A DNA stretch of 38,729 bases from Actinomycetota bacterium. GTDB lineage: Bacteria; Actinomycetota; Acidimicrobiia; Acidimicrobiales; Ilumatobacteraceae. The translations under genes were made by a program, and so were the position numbers. The stretch is from assembly GCA_005793215.1 (NCBI GenBank), contig SXPV01000034.1:1-38729 (forward strand), given 5' to 3'. Under the pieces are notes generated by a model that saw only the letters and a program-made list of their open reading frames with translations, was not told the DNA's origin and searched no databases. Below, one piece after another: positions 16,707 to 25,454 of the stretch (position 1 is the first letter of the stretch; the number at the start of each line of letters is the position of its first letter).

Positions 16707-17539
16707 CACTCACTCGCTCGCAAACCTCGGAGTTGCTCGAGCGATACGGCCTCGCCCCTCGTCGGGCATTCGGGCAGAACTTCGTGGTGGAACCCGAGAC
16801 GGTTCGACGCATTGCTGCTCTCGCGCGAGTTGGCGCCAGCGATCACGTGGTGGAAATTGGTGCGGGTCTCGGTGCGCTCACCCTGGCTCTGGCCGAAACT
16901 GGTGCCGATGTTCTCGCAGTGGAAATCGACTCCGGAATCGTGCAGGTGTTGCGCGACAACGTGGCCAAGCTCCCCAACGTGCGCGTGGTGCACGACGATG
17001 CCATGCAACTCGACTGGAACGAACTGCTTGCAGCTGCACCAAAGTGGACGGTGGTCGCAAACTTGCCGTACAACGTCGCGACTCCTCTAGTAGCCGACTT
17101 GCTCGACGACGTGCCACAAGTGCAACGCTTGCTGGTGATGGTGCAAAAGGAAGTTGCCCAACGATTCGTGGCAAAACCCGGCAACGACGCATTCGGTGCG
17201 GTGAGCGTGAAGGTGAACTACTGGGCCACTGCCAACATCGTTGGCGAAGTGTCGTCGGCGGTATTTTTACCTCGGCCACGCGTGGCCTCGTCGTTGGTGG
17301 AGATCGTTCGTCGCGAAGCACCCGCGGTAGCCGCCCCGTTTGCCGACATGTTTGCATTAGTTCGCCAGGGTTTTGCCACGCGACGCAAGATGCTGCGACG
17401 CGCTCTTGATGGAGCCGTGATTGCGGGGGATTTCACAGCCAGCGGTGTCGACCCGCAGGCTCGCGCCGAGCAACTCTCGATGGATGATTGGTCGCGACTC
17501 ACGCTCGCCGTCATGGCACGCAAGCAGGCACGATCGTGA
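16703..17539 (+). CDS. rsmA: 16S rRNA (adenine(1518)-N(6)/adenine(1519)-N(6))-dimethyltransferase RsmA
   Basis: GTGA overlap with upstream gene; FGQNFVVEPETVRRI, VEIGAGLGALTLAL, VANLPYNVATPL. Confidence 0.95.
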   Translation: MTLTRSQTSELLERYGLAPRRAFGQNFVVEPETVRRIAALARVGASDHVVEIGAGLGALTLALAETGADVLAVEIDSGIVQVLRDNVAKLPNVRVVHDDAMQLDWNELLAAAPKWTVVANLPYNVATPLVADLLDDVPQVQRLLVMVQKEVAQRFVAKPGNDAFGAVSVKVNYWATANIVGEVSSAVFLPRPRVASSLVEIVRREAPAVAAPFADMFALVRQGFATRRKMLRRALDGAVIAGDFTASGVDPQARAEQLSMDDWSRLTLAVMARKQARS

Positions 17540-18357
17540 CCGACACGGACTCCAGATCCGATGGCGGCACACGGGACGCGGTGCTGGAAGCCCCGGCAAA
17601 ACTCACGCTGTCACTGCGCGTGGTTGGTGTACGCAACGACGGCTTCCATCTCATCGATGCCGAGATGGTCACGCTCGCCCTGCACGACATCGTGCAACTG
17701 AGCCCAGGACCAACGGCACTCAGTGTGAGTGGCCCATTCGCAGAGGGCGTACCAACCACACCCGACAACTTGGTGGCGCGTGCACTTCAGTTGACCAACC
17801 GCACTGCCGCGGTGCACATCGAAAAACGCATTCCCAACGGTGGGGGCTTGGGCGGCGGCTCGGCCGATGCTGCCGCAGTACTGCGCTGGGCGGGCTTCAC
17901 CGACCTGGTGGCAGCATCGCGACTCGGCGCCGACATTCCGTTTTGCATGGTGGGTGGCCGTGCACGCGTGCGTGGCATCGGCGAAATCATCGAACCACTC
18001 CCCCTGGCCCAACGGAGCGACGAGCCACTCGACATCACGTTGGTGGTGCCGCCACTGCACGTATCCACTCCGGCGGTGTATCGCGCATGGGACGAACTGA
18101 ACGATGGCAGGCAACGTGCCACACCTACAGCGGTGCACGACTCCGACGTGAACGAATCAACCTTCGGAGAAAACGACCTGCAGTCGGCAGCGCTGGTGGT
18201 GGAGCCGCAACTCGCACGTTGGCGTGATCGCATCCGCGAAGCTGCGGGTGTTTTGCCAACCTTGGCCGGTAGTGGCGCCACGTGGTTCTTGCGTGGTCAG
18301 CACCACATCGGCGATGCCCTACGCGACGCAACGGTGATCGTTACTCGCAGCCGCTAG
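17536..18357 (+). CDS. ispE: 4-diphosphocytidyl-2-C-methyl-D-erythritol kinase
   Basis: Likely GTG 17536 overlapping rsmA stop; APAKLTLSLRVVGVRNDGFHLIDAEM, GHMP-kinase motif IPNGGGLGGGSADAAAVLRW. Confidence 0.93.
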   Translation: MTDTDSRSDGGTRDAVLEAPAKLTLSLRVVGVRNDGFHLIDAEMVTLALHDIVQLSPGPTALSVSGPFAEGVPTTPDNLVARALQLTNRTAAVHIEKRIPNGGGLGGGSADAAAVLRWAGFTDLVAASRLGADIPFCMVGGRARVRGIGEIIEPLPLAQRSDEPLDITLVVPPLHVSTPAVYRAWDELNDGRQRATPTAVHDSDVNESTFGENDLQSAALVVEPQLARWRDRIREAAGVLPTLAGSGATWFLRGQHHIGDALRDATVIVTRSR

Positions 18358-18374
18358 CGCGACGAACGACGACG

Positions 18375-18470
18375 TTATTTGCTGTTGCGTTGGTGACGAG
18401 TGCGGCGAAGCATCTTCTTGTGCTTCTTCTTGCGCATTCGCTTACGGCGACGCTTGACGAGTGATCCCAT
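18375..18470 (-). CDS. Small ribosomal protein bS22 / AURKAIP1-COX24 domain protein (31 aa)
   Basis: Not in the ORF track (too short). Minus-strand ATG 18470 to TAA 18375: MGSLVKRRRKRMRKKKHKKMLRRTRHQRNSK, closely resembling the mycobacterial bS22-type sequence recalled as [22 protein letters not shown].TR... Confidence 0.9.
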   Translation of the reverse strand: MGSLVKRRRKRMRKKKHKKMLRRTRHQRNSK

Positions 18471-18521
18471 GCGAGCCACGACGCTACCCTGAAAGTGAGC
18501 ACATCTGTGCATCTGGTTCTC

Positions 18522-18595
18522 TCCGGGGTCGTTCAACGGCAGGACAGCGGGTTTTGGTCCCGCATATAGGGGTTCGAATCCTCTCCCCGGAACCA
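18522..18595 (+). tRNA. tRNA-Gln (anticodon TTG), 3' CCA encoded
   Basis: TCCGGGG...CCCCGGA acceptor stem, anticodon stem GCGGG/CCCGC with loop TTTTGGT, T-arm GGGGTTCGAATCCTCT, then discriminator A and CCA. Confidence 0.95.
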
Positions 18596-18701
18596 GATCG
18601 TCTCGTCAATGACGTGCAGACTGCGCCGTGACCCACGGCAACGGGTTGCGGACCTTGGGCGAATGGTGCGGCTGGCACCCTGCGTTCTATGCTGGCTCAA
18701 A

Positions 18702-19706
18702 GTGAACAAATCGATCGACAAAGTCACCACCAAACGGATGGTGCTCTACACCGGTCGCGCTCACCCCGAACTTGCTCGCGAGGTGGCAAGTCACCTCAAC
18801 ATTTCGCTCGGCGAAGCCGATGTCATCGAGTTTGCAAATGGTGAGATTCGCCCTCGATTCGGCGAAAGCATCCGTGGTGGTGACGTGTTCATCATGCAGT
18901 CGCACTACGGACACAACGGGTACAGCATCAACGACGCCATCATGGAGCAGCTCATCATGATCGATGCGGCGTACCGCGCGTCGGCAAAGCGCGTCACCGC
19001 CGTGTGCCCGTTCTATGGTTACGCGCGGCAAGACCGCAAGGCTGCCGGTCGCGAACCAATCACCGCACGAGTCGTGGCCGACATGTTCAAGGCCGCGGGC
19101 TCCAAGCGAATGGTGTCGGTGGACTTGCACAGCGGACAGATTCAGGGCTTCTTCGAGGGCCCCGTCGACCACCTCACCGCCATGCCGGTGCTGGAGAAAT
19201 ATCTTCGCGAGAATGCGCGCGAAGGTGTGGTGATCGTTTCACCCGACACTGGTCGAGTGAAGGTCGCTGAACGATTCGCCCAGCACCTGGCCGACATGAG
19301 CGCCGACGTTGCATTCGTTTACAAGCGCCGTGAGAAGAACTCCATCAACGTGGCCAGCGCCAAGGAAGTCATCGGCGACGTGGAAGGGCGTCTCTGCGTG
19401 CTCACCGACGACATGATCGACACGGCCGGCACCATCACCTCGGCTGCAGAATTGCTCATGGCACGAGGCGCCAAGGAAGTGTGGGCCATGGCCACCCACG
19501 GCGTGTTGTCCGACCCGGCCATCGAGCGACTACAGAAGTCCCAGATCAGCCGAGTGGTGCTGACCAACACCATTCCACTGCCGAAGGAAAAGCGCATCGA
19601 TCGCATCGAGGTGCTGTCCGTCGCCAAGATCATCGCCGATGCGTTGGCCGCGGTGTTCGAAGAAACCAGCGTGAGCGAGCTCTTCGGCGGCGAAAACCTC
19701 GCCTGA
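18702..19706 (+). CDS. prs: Ribose-phosphate pyrophosphokinase
   Basis: ORF 18609..19706 (start uncertain; GTG 18702 likely, VNKSIDKVTTKRMVLYTGRAHPELAREVASHLNISLGEADVIEFANGEIRPRFGESIRGGDVFI...); PRPP-binding VLTDDMIDTAGTI. Confidence 0.94.
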   Translation: MNKSIDKVTTKRMVLYTGRAHPELAREVASHLNISLGEADVIEFANGEIRPRFGESIRGGDVFIMQSHYGHNGYSINDAIMEQLIMIDAAYRASAKRVTAVCPFYGYARQDRKAAGREPITARVVADMFKAAGSKRMVSVDLHSGQIQGFFEGPVDHLTAMPVLEKYLRENAREGVVIVSPDTGRVKVAERFAQHLADMSADVAFVYKRREKNSINVASAKEVIGDVEGRLCVLTDDMIDTAGTITSAAELLMARGAKEVWAMATHGVLSDPAIERLQKSQISRVVLTNTIPLPKEKRIDRIEVLSVAKIIADALAAVFEETSVSELFGGENLA

Positions 19707-19747
19707 GCGGTGGCGCCACCTGGCACGCCGACGAAAACCTCGCCTGA
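19691..19747. repeat. Exact 16-bp direct repeat CGAAAACCTCGCCTGA (19691-19706 and 19732-19747) duplicating the prs 3' end including its stop codon
   Basis: ggcgg[CGAAAACCTCGCCTGA]gcGGTGGCGCCACCtggcacgccga[CGAAAACCTCGCCTGA]tgcggg. Copies are 41 bp apart start to start; a 12-bp perfect palindrome GGTGGCGCCACC lies between them (19709-19720). Confidence 0.9.
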
Positions 19748-19780
19748 TGCGGGCGCAAAGTACGCCCATAGACTGACCAA

Positions 19781-20494
19781 ATGCCAACAGCCCTGAAGAC
19801 CAGCCTCGGACGCCCGCTCGGTAGCGCCGCCGCCCGCCGCTTGCTCGCCCAAGATCAAATTCCTGCCGTCGTCTACGGACACGGCATGACCCCAACACCC
19901 GTCACCGTCGACCGCAAGGAGTTGCGTGTTGCGTTGTCGGGTCCGGCGGGTCTCAACACCGTGCTCGAACTGCACGTTGGCAGCGACTCCTACCCCGCCA
20001 TCGTGAAGGAAGTGCAGCGCGACCCCGTGAAGCGCATCGTTCGTCACGTCGACTTCCAACAGATCAGCCTCACAGAAATCATCACCGTGCACGTGCCGTT
20101 GCACGTGAAGGGTGTTGCGAAGGCAGTGCTCGCCGAAGGTGGTCTCGTCGACCCGGTGGTCAACTCCATCGACGTGCGTGCAACTGCCGCCAACATTCCG
20201 AACGAGATCGTCGTCGACATCACCAACATGACCATGGACAGCGTCGTTCGACTTGGCGACTTGCTGATGCCAGAGGGCGTCACGGTCGTGGGCGATCCAG
20301 AGTTCGTCGTGGTCACCGTGGTTACCACCAAGGTGGAGGAAGTTGCACCAGTTGCCGCAGCAGCCGAAGGCGAAGCCGCTGCCGATGGCGCGACTCCTGC
20401 CGAAGGTGCTGCCGAGGGTGCCGCAGCCGCGGGCGATGCCGAAAAGCCAGCCGCAGGTGGCAAGCCTGCTGCAGGCGGCAAGCCCACCAAGTAA
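19781..20494 (+). CDS. rplY: 50S ribosomal protein L25/general stress protein Ctc, with Ala/Gly/Lys-rich C-terminal tail
   Basis: IPAVVYGHGMTPTPVTVDRKELRVAL..., VKEVQRDPVKRIVRHVDFQQI; TL5/CTC C-terminal domain; gene order prs-rplY-pth. Confidence 0.94.
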   Translation: MPTALKTSLGRPLGSAAARRLLAQDQIPAVVYGHGMTPTPVTVDRKELRVALSGPAGLNTVLELHVGSDSYPAIVKEVQRDPVKRIVRHVDFQQISLTEIITVHVPLHVKGVAKAVLAEGGLVDPVVNSIDVRATAANIPNEIVVDITNMTMDSVVRLGDLLMPEGVTVVGDPEFVVVTVVTTKVEEVAPVAAAAEGEAAADGATPAEGAAEGAAAAGDAEKPAAGGKPAAGGKPTK

Positions 20495-20515
20495 TTCGCG
20501 ATGCGGTAGTCCGCG

Positions 20516-21133
20516 ATGGCGCTGTTTGGTCGCTCCTCGCGACCGGAGCGACGTGGAACTCCGTTCTCTGCGCTCATCGTTGGCGTGGGAAACCCCGGAC
20601 GCGAATACGAGCGAAGTCGTCACAACGTTGGCTTCGAAGTGATCGACGAACTTGCGCGACGCACCTCCGCCTCGTTGAAGGCCGGCCGCGACAAGGCACT
20701 CGTTGCCGAAGTCCACGGCGAGTTCCTGCACTACGTGTTGGCCAAGCCGATGACCTACGTGAACAATTCCGGGCAAGCAGTCGGGCCACTCGCGCGCCGT
20801 TACGGCGTGACCGAGATCGAGCGCGTGGTGATCGTGCACGATGAACTCGACCTCCTGCCAGGAGTGGTGCGAGTGAAGGTCGGTGGTGGACTCGCGGGCC
20901 ACAATGGTTTGCGGTCGATCACGCAGCATCTCAAATCACAAGACTTCGTTCGCGTGCGCATTGGTGTAGGCAAACCACCGAGCAAAGAGCGCGGTGGCGA
21001 CCACGTTCTCGGGCGGATTCCCACCGCCGAGCGCGAACTTCTCGACATTTCCGTGCAGCGCGCTGCTGACGCGGTGGAAATCATCCTGAAGCACGGCGCG
21101 GATACCGCCATGCAGCAAACCAACGCCGAATAA
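20516..21133 (+). CDS. pth: Peptidyl-tRNA hydrolase
   Basis: LIVGVGNPGREYERSRHNVGFEVIDELA, LAKPMTYVNNSGQAVGPL, VIVHDELDLLPGVVRVKVGGGLAGHNGLRSI. Confidence 0.96.
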   Translation: MALFGRSSRPERRGTPFSALIVGVGNPGREYERSRHNVGFEVIDELARRTSASLKAGRDKALVAEVHGEFLHYVLAKPMTYVNNSGQAVGPLARRYGVTEIERVVIVHDELDLLPGVVRVKVGGGLAGHNGLRSITQHLKSQDFVRVRIGVGKPPSKERGGDHVLGRIPTAERELLDISVQRAADAVEIILKHGADTAMQQTNAE

Positions 21134-21143
21134 TCGGCCTGTC

Positions 21144-24100
21144 ATGAACCACTCCGGCTCGTTGAGTGCGCTCGCCGAACTTGCAGCCAGCCACGGGCGA
21201 TCACTCGGCATTGGATTGCCCAATGGGTCGGTGGTGGCGTGGGCCGACCACGTTCGGCCGGTGCTGCTGGCCGCACTTGCTCGCACCCGCCCCAACGACA
21301 CACTCGTGGTGGCAGTGCCCACCGACTCCCAGGCACGCGTCGTGTTTGACGACCTGCAGGTGTACTCCGACGCACAAGTGACGTACTTCCCGGCGTGGGA
21401 GACGCTGCCGTTCGAACGTGTGAGCCCCGATATCGAAACGATGGGCCAGCGCATGCGGTTGCTTGCACAGTTGCGCGACTGTGCACCGCGCATCGTGGTG
21501 GCACCGATTCGTGCGCTGTTGCAGCGACTCAGTCCATCGTCGCTCACGTTCTCCCCCATTGTCTTGCGTCGGGGCGAAGCAGTCGACCTCGACAGCATCA
21601 CTCGAACGTTGGTGGAATGGGGCTACGTACGCGAGCAACTCGTGGAACATCGTGGTGAGTTTGCGCATCGCGGCGCGATCTTCGATGTGTTCAACTCCAC
21701 CGACGATGCACCGGTGCGCGTGGAGTTGTGGGGGGACGAGGTAGAGCGCGTTACCACCTTCTCCGTCAGCGACCAGCGCAGTACCGAAGAACTCGATGAG
21801 GTGGTGCTGTATCCGGCGCGCGAATTGGTGATCGACGATCACATCGTGAGGCGTGCAGAACAACTGGCATCGCGCGAACCATGGGGACGCGAACAGTGGG
21901 AGCGGATCGCACAACGCAGCGAGTTCGATGGCATGGAGAATTGGCTGGCGTGGTTGGTGGACGAAGAAACCACGCTGCTCGACGTACTGCCGGAGCGTGC
22001 CGGTCTTGTGGTGTGCGACCCCGCCTACTTGCGGTCGCGGGCCCGCGAATTGGAGAAGGAAGAACGTGCCGTGGCCGAAGCGTTGGCGTCGACCTGGTCG
22101 TTCGAGGTCGAGTCTGCGATGCCACGGCTACACATGGATGTCGACACCATGTTGTCGCGTACCACTGCACCGTTGGTGTTGTCGGTGACGTCACCAGGAC
22201 TTGGTGAACCCACCGAAGGCGCCGTTGATGTCATCGCCAGCCGATGGGGATCGCCAGCCAATACCACGGAGGCATTGGCGGCACGACTTCGAGATCAGTT
22301 GGAGCTCGATTATTGCATCGTGCTGGCGTACGACAGCGTGGAGTCGGCCACGCGGGTTCGCAATGAGTTGTCTACACATGGTGTACCAGCGGTGCTTGCA
22401 CCACACGAGTTCACCACTGGCGCCGTCACCGTCGTAGTACAGGCACTGCACGAGGGTTTCGTGCTGCCGACCGCGCAACTCATGGTTGCCACCGAAGCGG
22501 AGATCACCGGTCGCCGTGTCACTCGACGTCGCCGCACCGCGCGTCGTGGTGCCGCAACCATGTTCGAGGATTTGAAGGCCGGCGACCACATCGTCCACGA
22601 TGTGCACGGCATCGGTGTGTTCGAAGGAATGGCGCGCCGAAAACTCGACGGCGTCGAGCGCGACTTCCTCCAACTTCGCTACGCCGACGGAAACCTGTTC
22701 GTACTCAGTGATCAGATCGACTTCGTTCGTCAATACGTGGGTGGTGATGCACCACCGCTCAACCGCATGGGTGGTGCAGACTTCGCCCGCACCAAGCAGC
22801 GCGTACGCAACGAGTTGCGCGTCATCGCACAAGAGCTGGTGGTGCTCTATCAACGACGACTACACACCACCGGGCATTCGTTCGCTCCCGACACACCATG
22901 GCAGGCCGAGATGGAAGCGGCATTCCCCTTCGTGGAAACCCCCGACCAGATGGACGCCATCCTCGCCGTGAAGAGCGACATGGAGAACGCCAGCCCGATG
23001 GACCGGTTGGTGTGCGGCGATGTGGGTTTCGGAAAGACCGAGGTTGCTCTTCGTGCTGCCTTCAAGTGCGTGCAGGACGGCAAACAAGTTGCCGTGTTGG
23101 TGCCCACCACGTTGCTGGCTTCACAGCACATGGGCACCTTCAGCGAACGCTTCAAGCCCTACCCAATCAAGGTGGAAATGCTCTCACGCTTCGTCACGCC
23201 GGCCAAGGCCAAACGAATCGTGGCGGGTCTCGCTACGGGTGAGGTTGACGTGGTGATTGGAACCCACCGTCTGTTGCAGGAACACATCCGATTCAAGAAT
23301 CTCGGACTCCTCGTGGTGGACGAAGAGCAACGCTTCGGTGTGCAGCACAAGGAATCCATCAAGATGATGCGCACCAACGTGGACGTGCTCACGTTGTCGG
23401 CAACTCCCATCCCACGCACGCTGGAGATGAGTTTGGTCGGCATTCGCGACATGTCGCTGCTCAACACCCCGCCCGCCGATCGCCAGCCGATTCGTACCTA
23501 CGTGACGGCGTACGACAACCGCGTGGCAGCAGAAGCAATTCGGCGCGAGTTGCTACGCGAAGGCCAGGTGTTCTGGGTGCACAACCGCGTGGAATCCATT
23601 GAAGAACGCACCGAAGAACTGCGGCGCCTGGTGCCCGAGGCCCGGATCAACTTTGCACACGGTCAAATGGACGAGGCACTCCTCGAACGGACCGTCATCG
23701 ACTTTTGGGACGGCAAGTTCGACGTGCTGGTGTGCACCACCATCATCGAGAGCGGAATCGACATGCCCGCCGTCAACACCTTGGTGGTGGAAGATGCGCA
23801 TCGCCTCGGGCTCGGCCAGTTGCACCAATTGCGAGGCCGCGTCGGACGTGCGGGCCAACAGGCCTACGCATTCTTGTTTCATCCGCGCGATCAAGTTCTC
23901 ACGGAGATTGCATACGAACGGTTGAAGACCATCGGAGAATCCACCGACTTGGGAAGCGGCTACAAAATCGCGCGACGCGATCTGGAGTTGCGCGGTGCCG
24001 GAAGTTTGCTCGGCGAGCAACAGAGTGGTCGCATCACCGCGGTGGGTTACGACTTGTACTGCCAGATGGTGAGCGAAGCGGTCGCCGACATGAAGGGTGA

Positions 24101-24545
24101 GCCACCACAGACACCGCTGGAGTTGAAGATCGACATGGTGGTGGATGCGTTCCTTCCGCACGACTACGTGGATTCCGAAGAACTACGGCTCGACGCGTAC
24201 CGAAAACTTGCGCTCGTCACTCAAGAAGACGAACTCGACGTATTACGCGCGGAGTGGAGCGATCGCTTCGGACCGCTTCCCACCCAAGCCGAGGCACTCC
24301 TTCGCATCGGCAGCGTGCGCGTGGCATGTCACCGTGCCAAGCTCACCCGCGTGGTGGTGCAGGATGCCAGCGTTCGACTGTTCCCGGTGCGCTTCAGCAA
24401 GCTCGACGAGCGTCGCTGCGACACCATTGCTCCGCAGAGCAACTACGACCGCGACGCGCTGACCCTGCGAATGGACGTTCCACGCGACGAAGCCGCCGTG
24501 GAGTTTTTGTTGCGCGTACTGCCCCTCGTATTTGCCGACAACTAG
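21144..24545 (+). CDS. mfd: Transcription-repair coupling factor Mfd
   Basis: 1133 aa; FEDLKAGDHIVHDVHGIGVFEGM RID-like region, DRLVCGDVGFGKTEVALRAAFKCV, VVDEEQRFGVQHKE, TLSATPIPRTLEMSLVGIRDMS, RGRVGRAGQQAYAF. Confidence 0.97.
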   Translation: MNHSGSLSALAELAASHGRSLGIGLPNGSVVAWADHVRPVLLAALARTRPNDTLVVAVPTDSQARVVFDDLQVYSDAQVTYFPAWETLPFERVSPDIETMGQRMRLLAQLRDCAPRIVVAPIRALLQRLSPSSLTFSPIVLRRGEAVDLDSITRTLVEWGYVREQLVEHRGEFAHRGAIFDVFNSTDDAPVRVELWGDEVERVTTFSVSDQRSTEELDEVVLYPARELVIDDHIVRRAEQLASREPWGREQWERIAQRSEFDGMENWLAWLVDEETTLLDVLPERAGLVVCDPAYLRSRARELEKEERAVAEALASTWSFEVESAMPRLHMDVDTMLSRTTAPLVLSVTSPGLGEPTEGAVDVIASRWGSPANTTEALAARLRDQLELDYCIVLAYDSVESATRVRNELSTHGVPAVLAPHEFTTGAVTVVVQALHEGFVLPTAQLMVATEAEITGRRVTRRRRTARRGAATMFEDLKAGDHIVHDVHGIGVFEGMARRKLDGVERDFLQLRYADGNLFVLSDQIDFVRQYVGGDAPPLNRMGGADFARTKQRVRNELRVIAQELVVLYQRRLHTTGHSFAPDTPWQAEMEAAFPFVETPDQMDAILAVKSDMENASPMDRLVCGDVGFGKTEVALRAAFKCVQDGKQVAVLVPTTLLASQHMGTFSERFKPYPIKVEMLSRFVTPAKAKRIVAGLATGEVDVVIGTHRLLQEHIRFKNLGLLVVDEEQRFGVQHKESIKMMRTNVDVLTLSATPIPRTLEMSLVGIRDMSLLNTPPADRQPIRTYVTAYDNRVAAEAIRRELLREGQVFWVHNRVESIEERTEELRRLVPEARINFAHGQMDEALLERTVIDFWDGKFDVLVCTTIIESGIDMPAVNTLVVEDAHRLGLGQLHQLRGRVGRAGQQAYAFLFHPRDQVLTEIAYERLKTIGESTDLGSGYKIARRDLELRGAGSLLGEQQSGRITAVGYDLYCQMVSEAVADMKGEPPQTPLELKIDMVVDAFLPHDYVDSEELRLDAYRKLALVTQEDELDVLRAEWSDRFGPLPTQAEALLRIGSVRVACHRAKLTRVVVQDASVRLFPVRFSKLDERRCDTIAPQSNYDRDALTLRMDVPRDEAAVEFLLRVLPLVFADN

Positions 24546-24554
24546 TGTGATGCG

Positions 24555-25448
24555 GTGCCTCGCCGACTGATTTCATTGCTCATCGCCACCATTGTTGTTG
24601 CCGCGTGTGGAACCACCAACAGCGCCGCCACCATCAACGGCAGCGACATTCTCACTACCGACCTCGAGCAGACAATTACCGATTTCGTCACGATCGGCGA
24701 GGCAGCGAGCACGAACGGTGTCGTGGATGCCGAGACGGTCCGCAGTTTGTTGACCTCGCTCATTCGAGCCGAAGCAACCAATCAGGTGATCGCCGCCGCT
24801 GGCGAGGAAGTCACCGACGAGGATCTCGCTTCGGTCCGCGAGCAACTCGCAGAACAAGGCACGGAAGACCTGCCAGAAACGTTGCGCGAACTGATCGTGC
24901 AACTCAACGCTGCGCAGGCGGTACTCGGTCGTGTGAAGGCGCCCAGTCCGCAAGACATCGCAGAGCGCTACAACAGCAATCCGAAGTCACTCGGAATGCT
25001 GTGTGTGAGCCATCTCGTGGTCAACGACGAGTCCACTGCCAAGACCGCACGGGCGGAACTCGACGACAAACCCACCGACGCACAGTTCGCAGAGGTTGCC
25101 GGGAAGTATTCGATCGAACCCAATGCGAAGGAGTCAGGTGGCGCGCTCACCGGGCAAAGCGGCACCTGTATCAGCATCAATGAATGGCAGGCGGGTTTCG
25201 ACCCCGACTTCGTTGCCGGAGCACTTGCCGCTCGTACCGGCATACCCACGCAGCCCGTGAAGTCCAGCTTCGGTTGGCACGTCATCTTCATCCGTCCATT
25301 CACCGCAGTGTCAGAGAGCGTGTCGGCGAACATCACCTCGGCACCCGGTGAATACTTGCTGCTCGGCGCACTTGCCGATGCCGACATTTCCGTTGCCTCG
25401 CGATACGGACGTTGGGATCCGCTCGCGGGCACCGTCGTCGCCCCATAG
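24555..25448 (+). CDS. Lipoprotein with SurA_N/PpiC-type peptidylprolyl isomerase domain
   Basis: Lipobox-containing signal MPRRLISLLIATIVVAACGTT; parvulin-like region KSLGMLCVSHLVVNDESTAKTARAELDD...FAEVAGKYSIEPNAKESGGALTGQSG...PVKSSFGWHVIFIRPF. Confidence 0.82.
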   Translation: MPRRLISLLIATIVVAACGTTNSAATINGSDILTTDLEQTITDFVTIGEAASTNGVVDAETVRSLLTSLIRAEATNQVIAAAGEEVTDEDLASVREQLAEQGTEDLPETLRELIVQLNAAQAVLGRVKAPSPQDIAERYNSNPKSLGMLCVSHLVVNDESTAKTARAELDDKPTDAQFAEVAGKYSIEPNAKESGGALTGQSGTCISINEWQAGFDPDFVAGALAARTGIPTQPVKSSFGWHVIFIRPFTAVSESVSANITSAPGEYLLLGALADADISVASRYGRWDPLAGTVVAP

Positions 25449-25454
25449 CTTTTC

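Noticed and set aside
19319-20929. 536-aa minus-strand ORF antisense to prs/rplY/pth
   Set aside because: Shadow ORF: spans three well-supported sense genes, His/Val/Gly-rich composition with no recognisable domain, typical of high-GC antisense frames.
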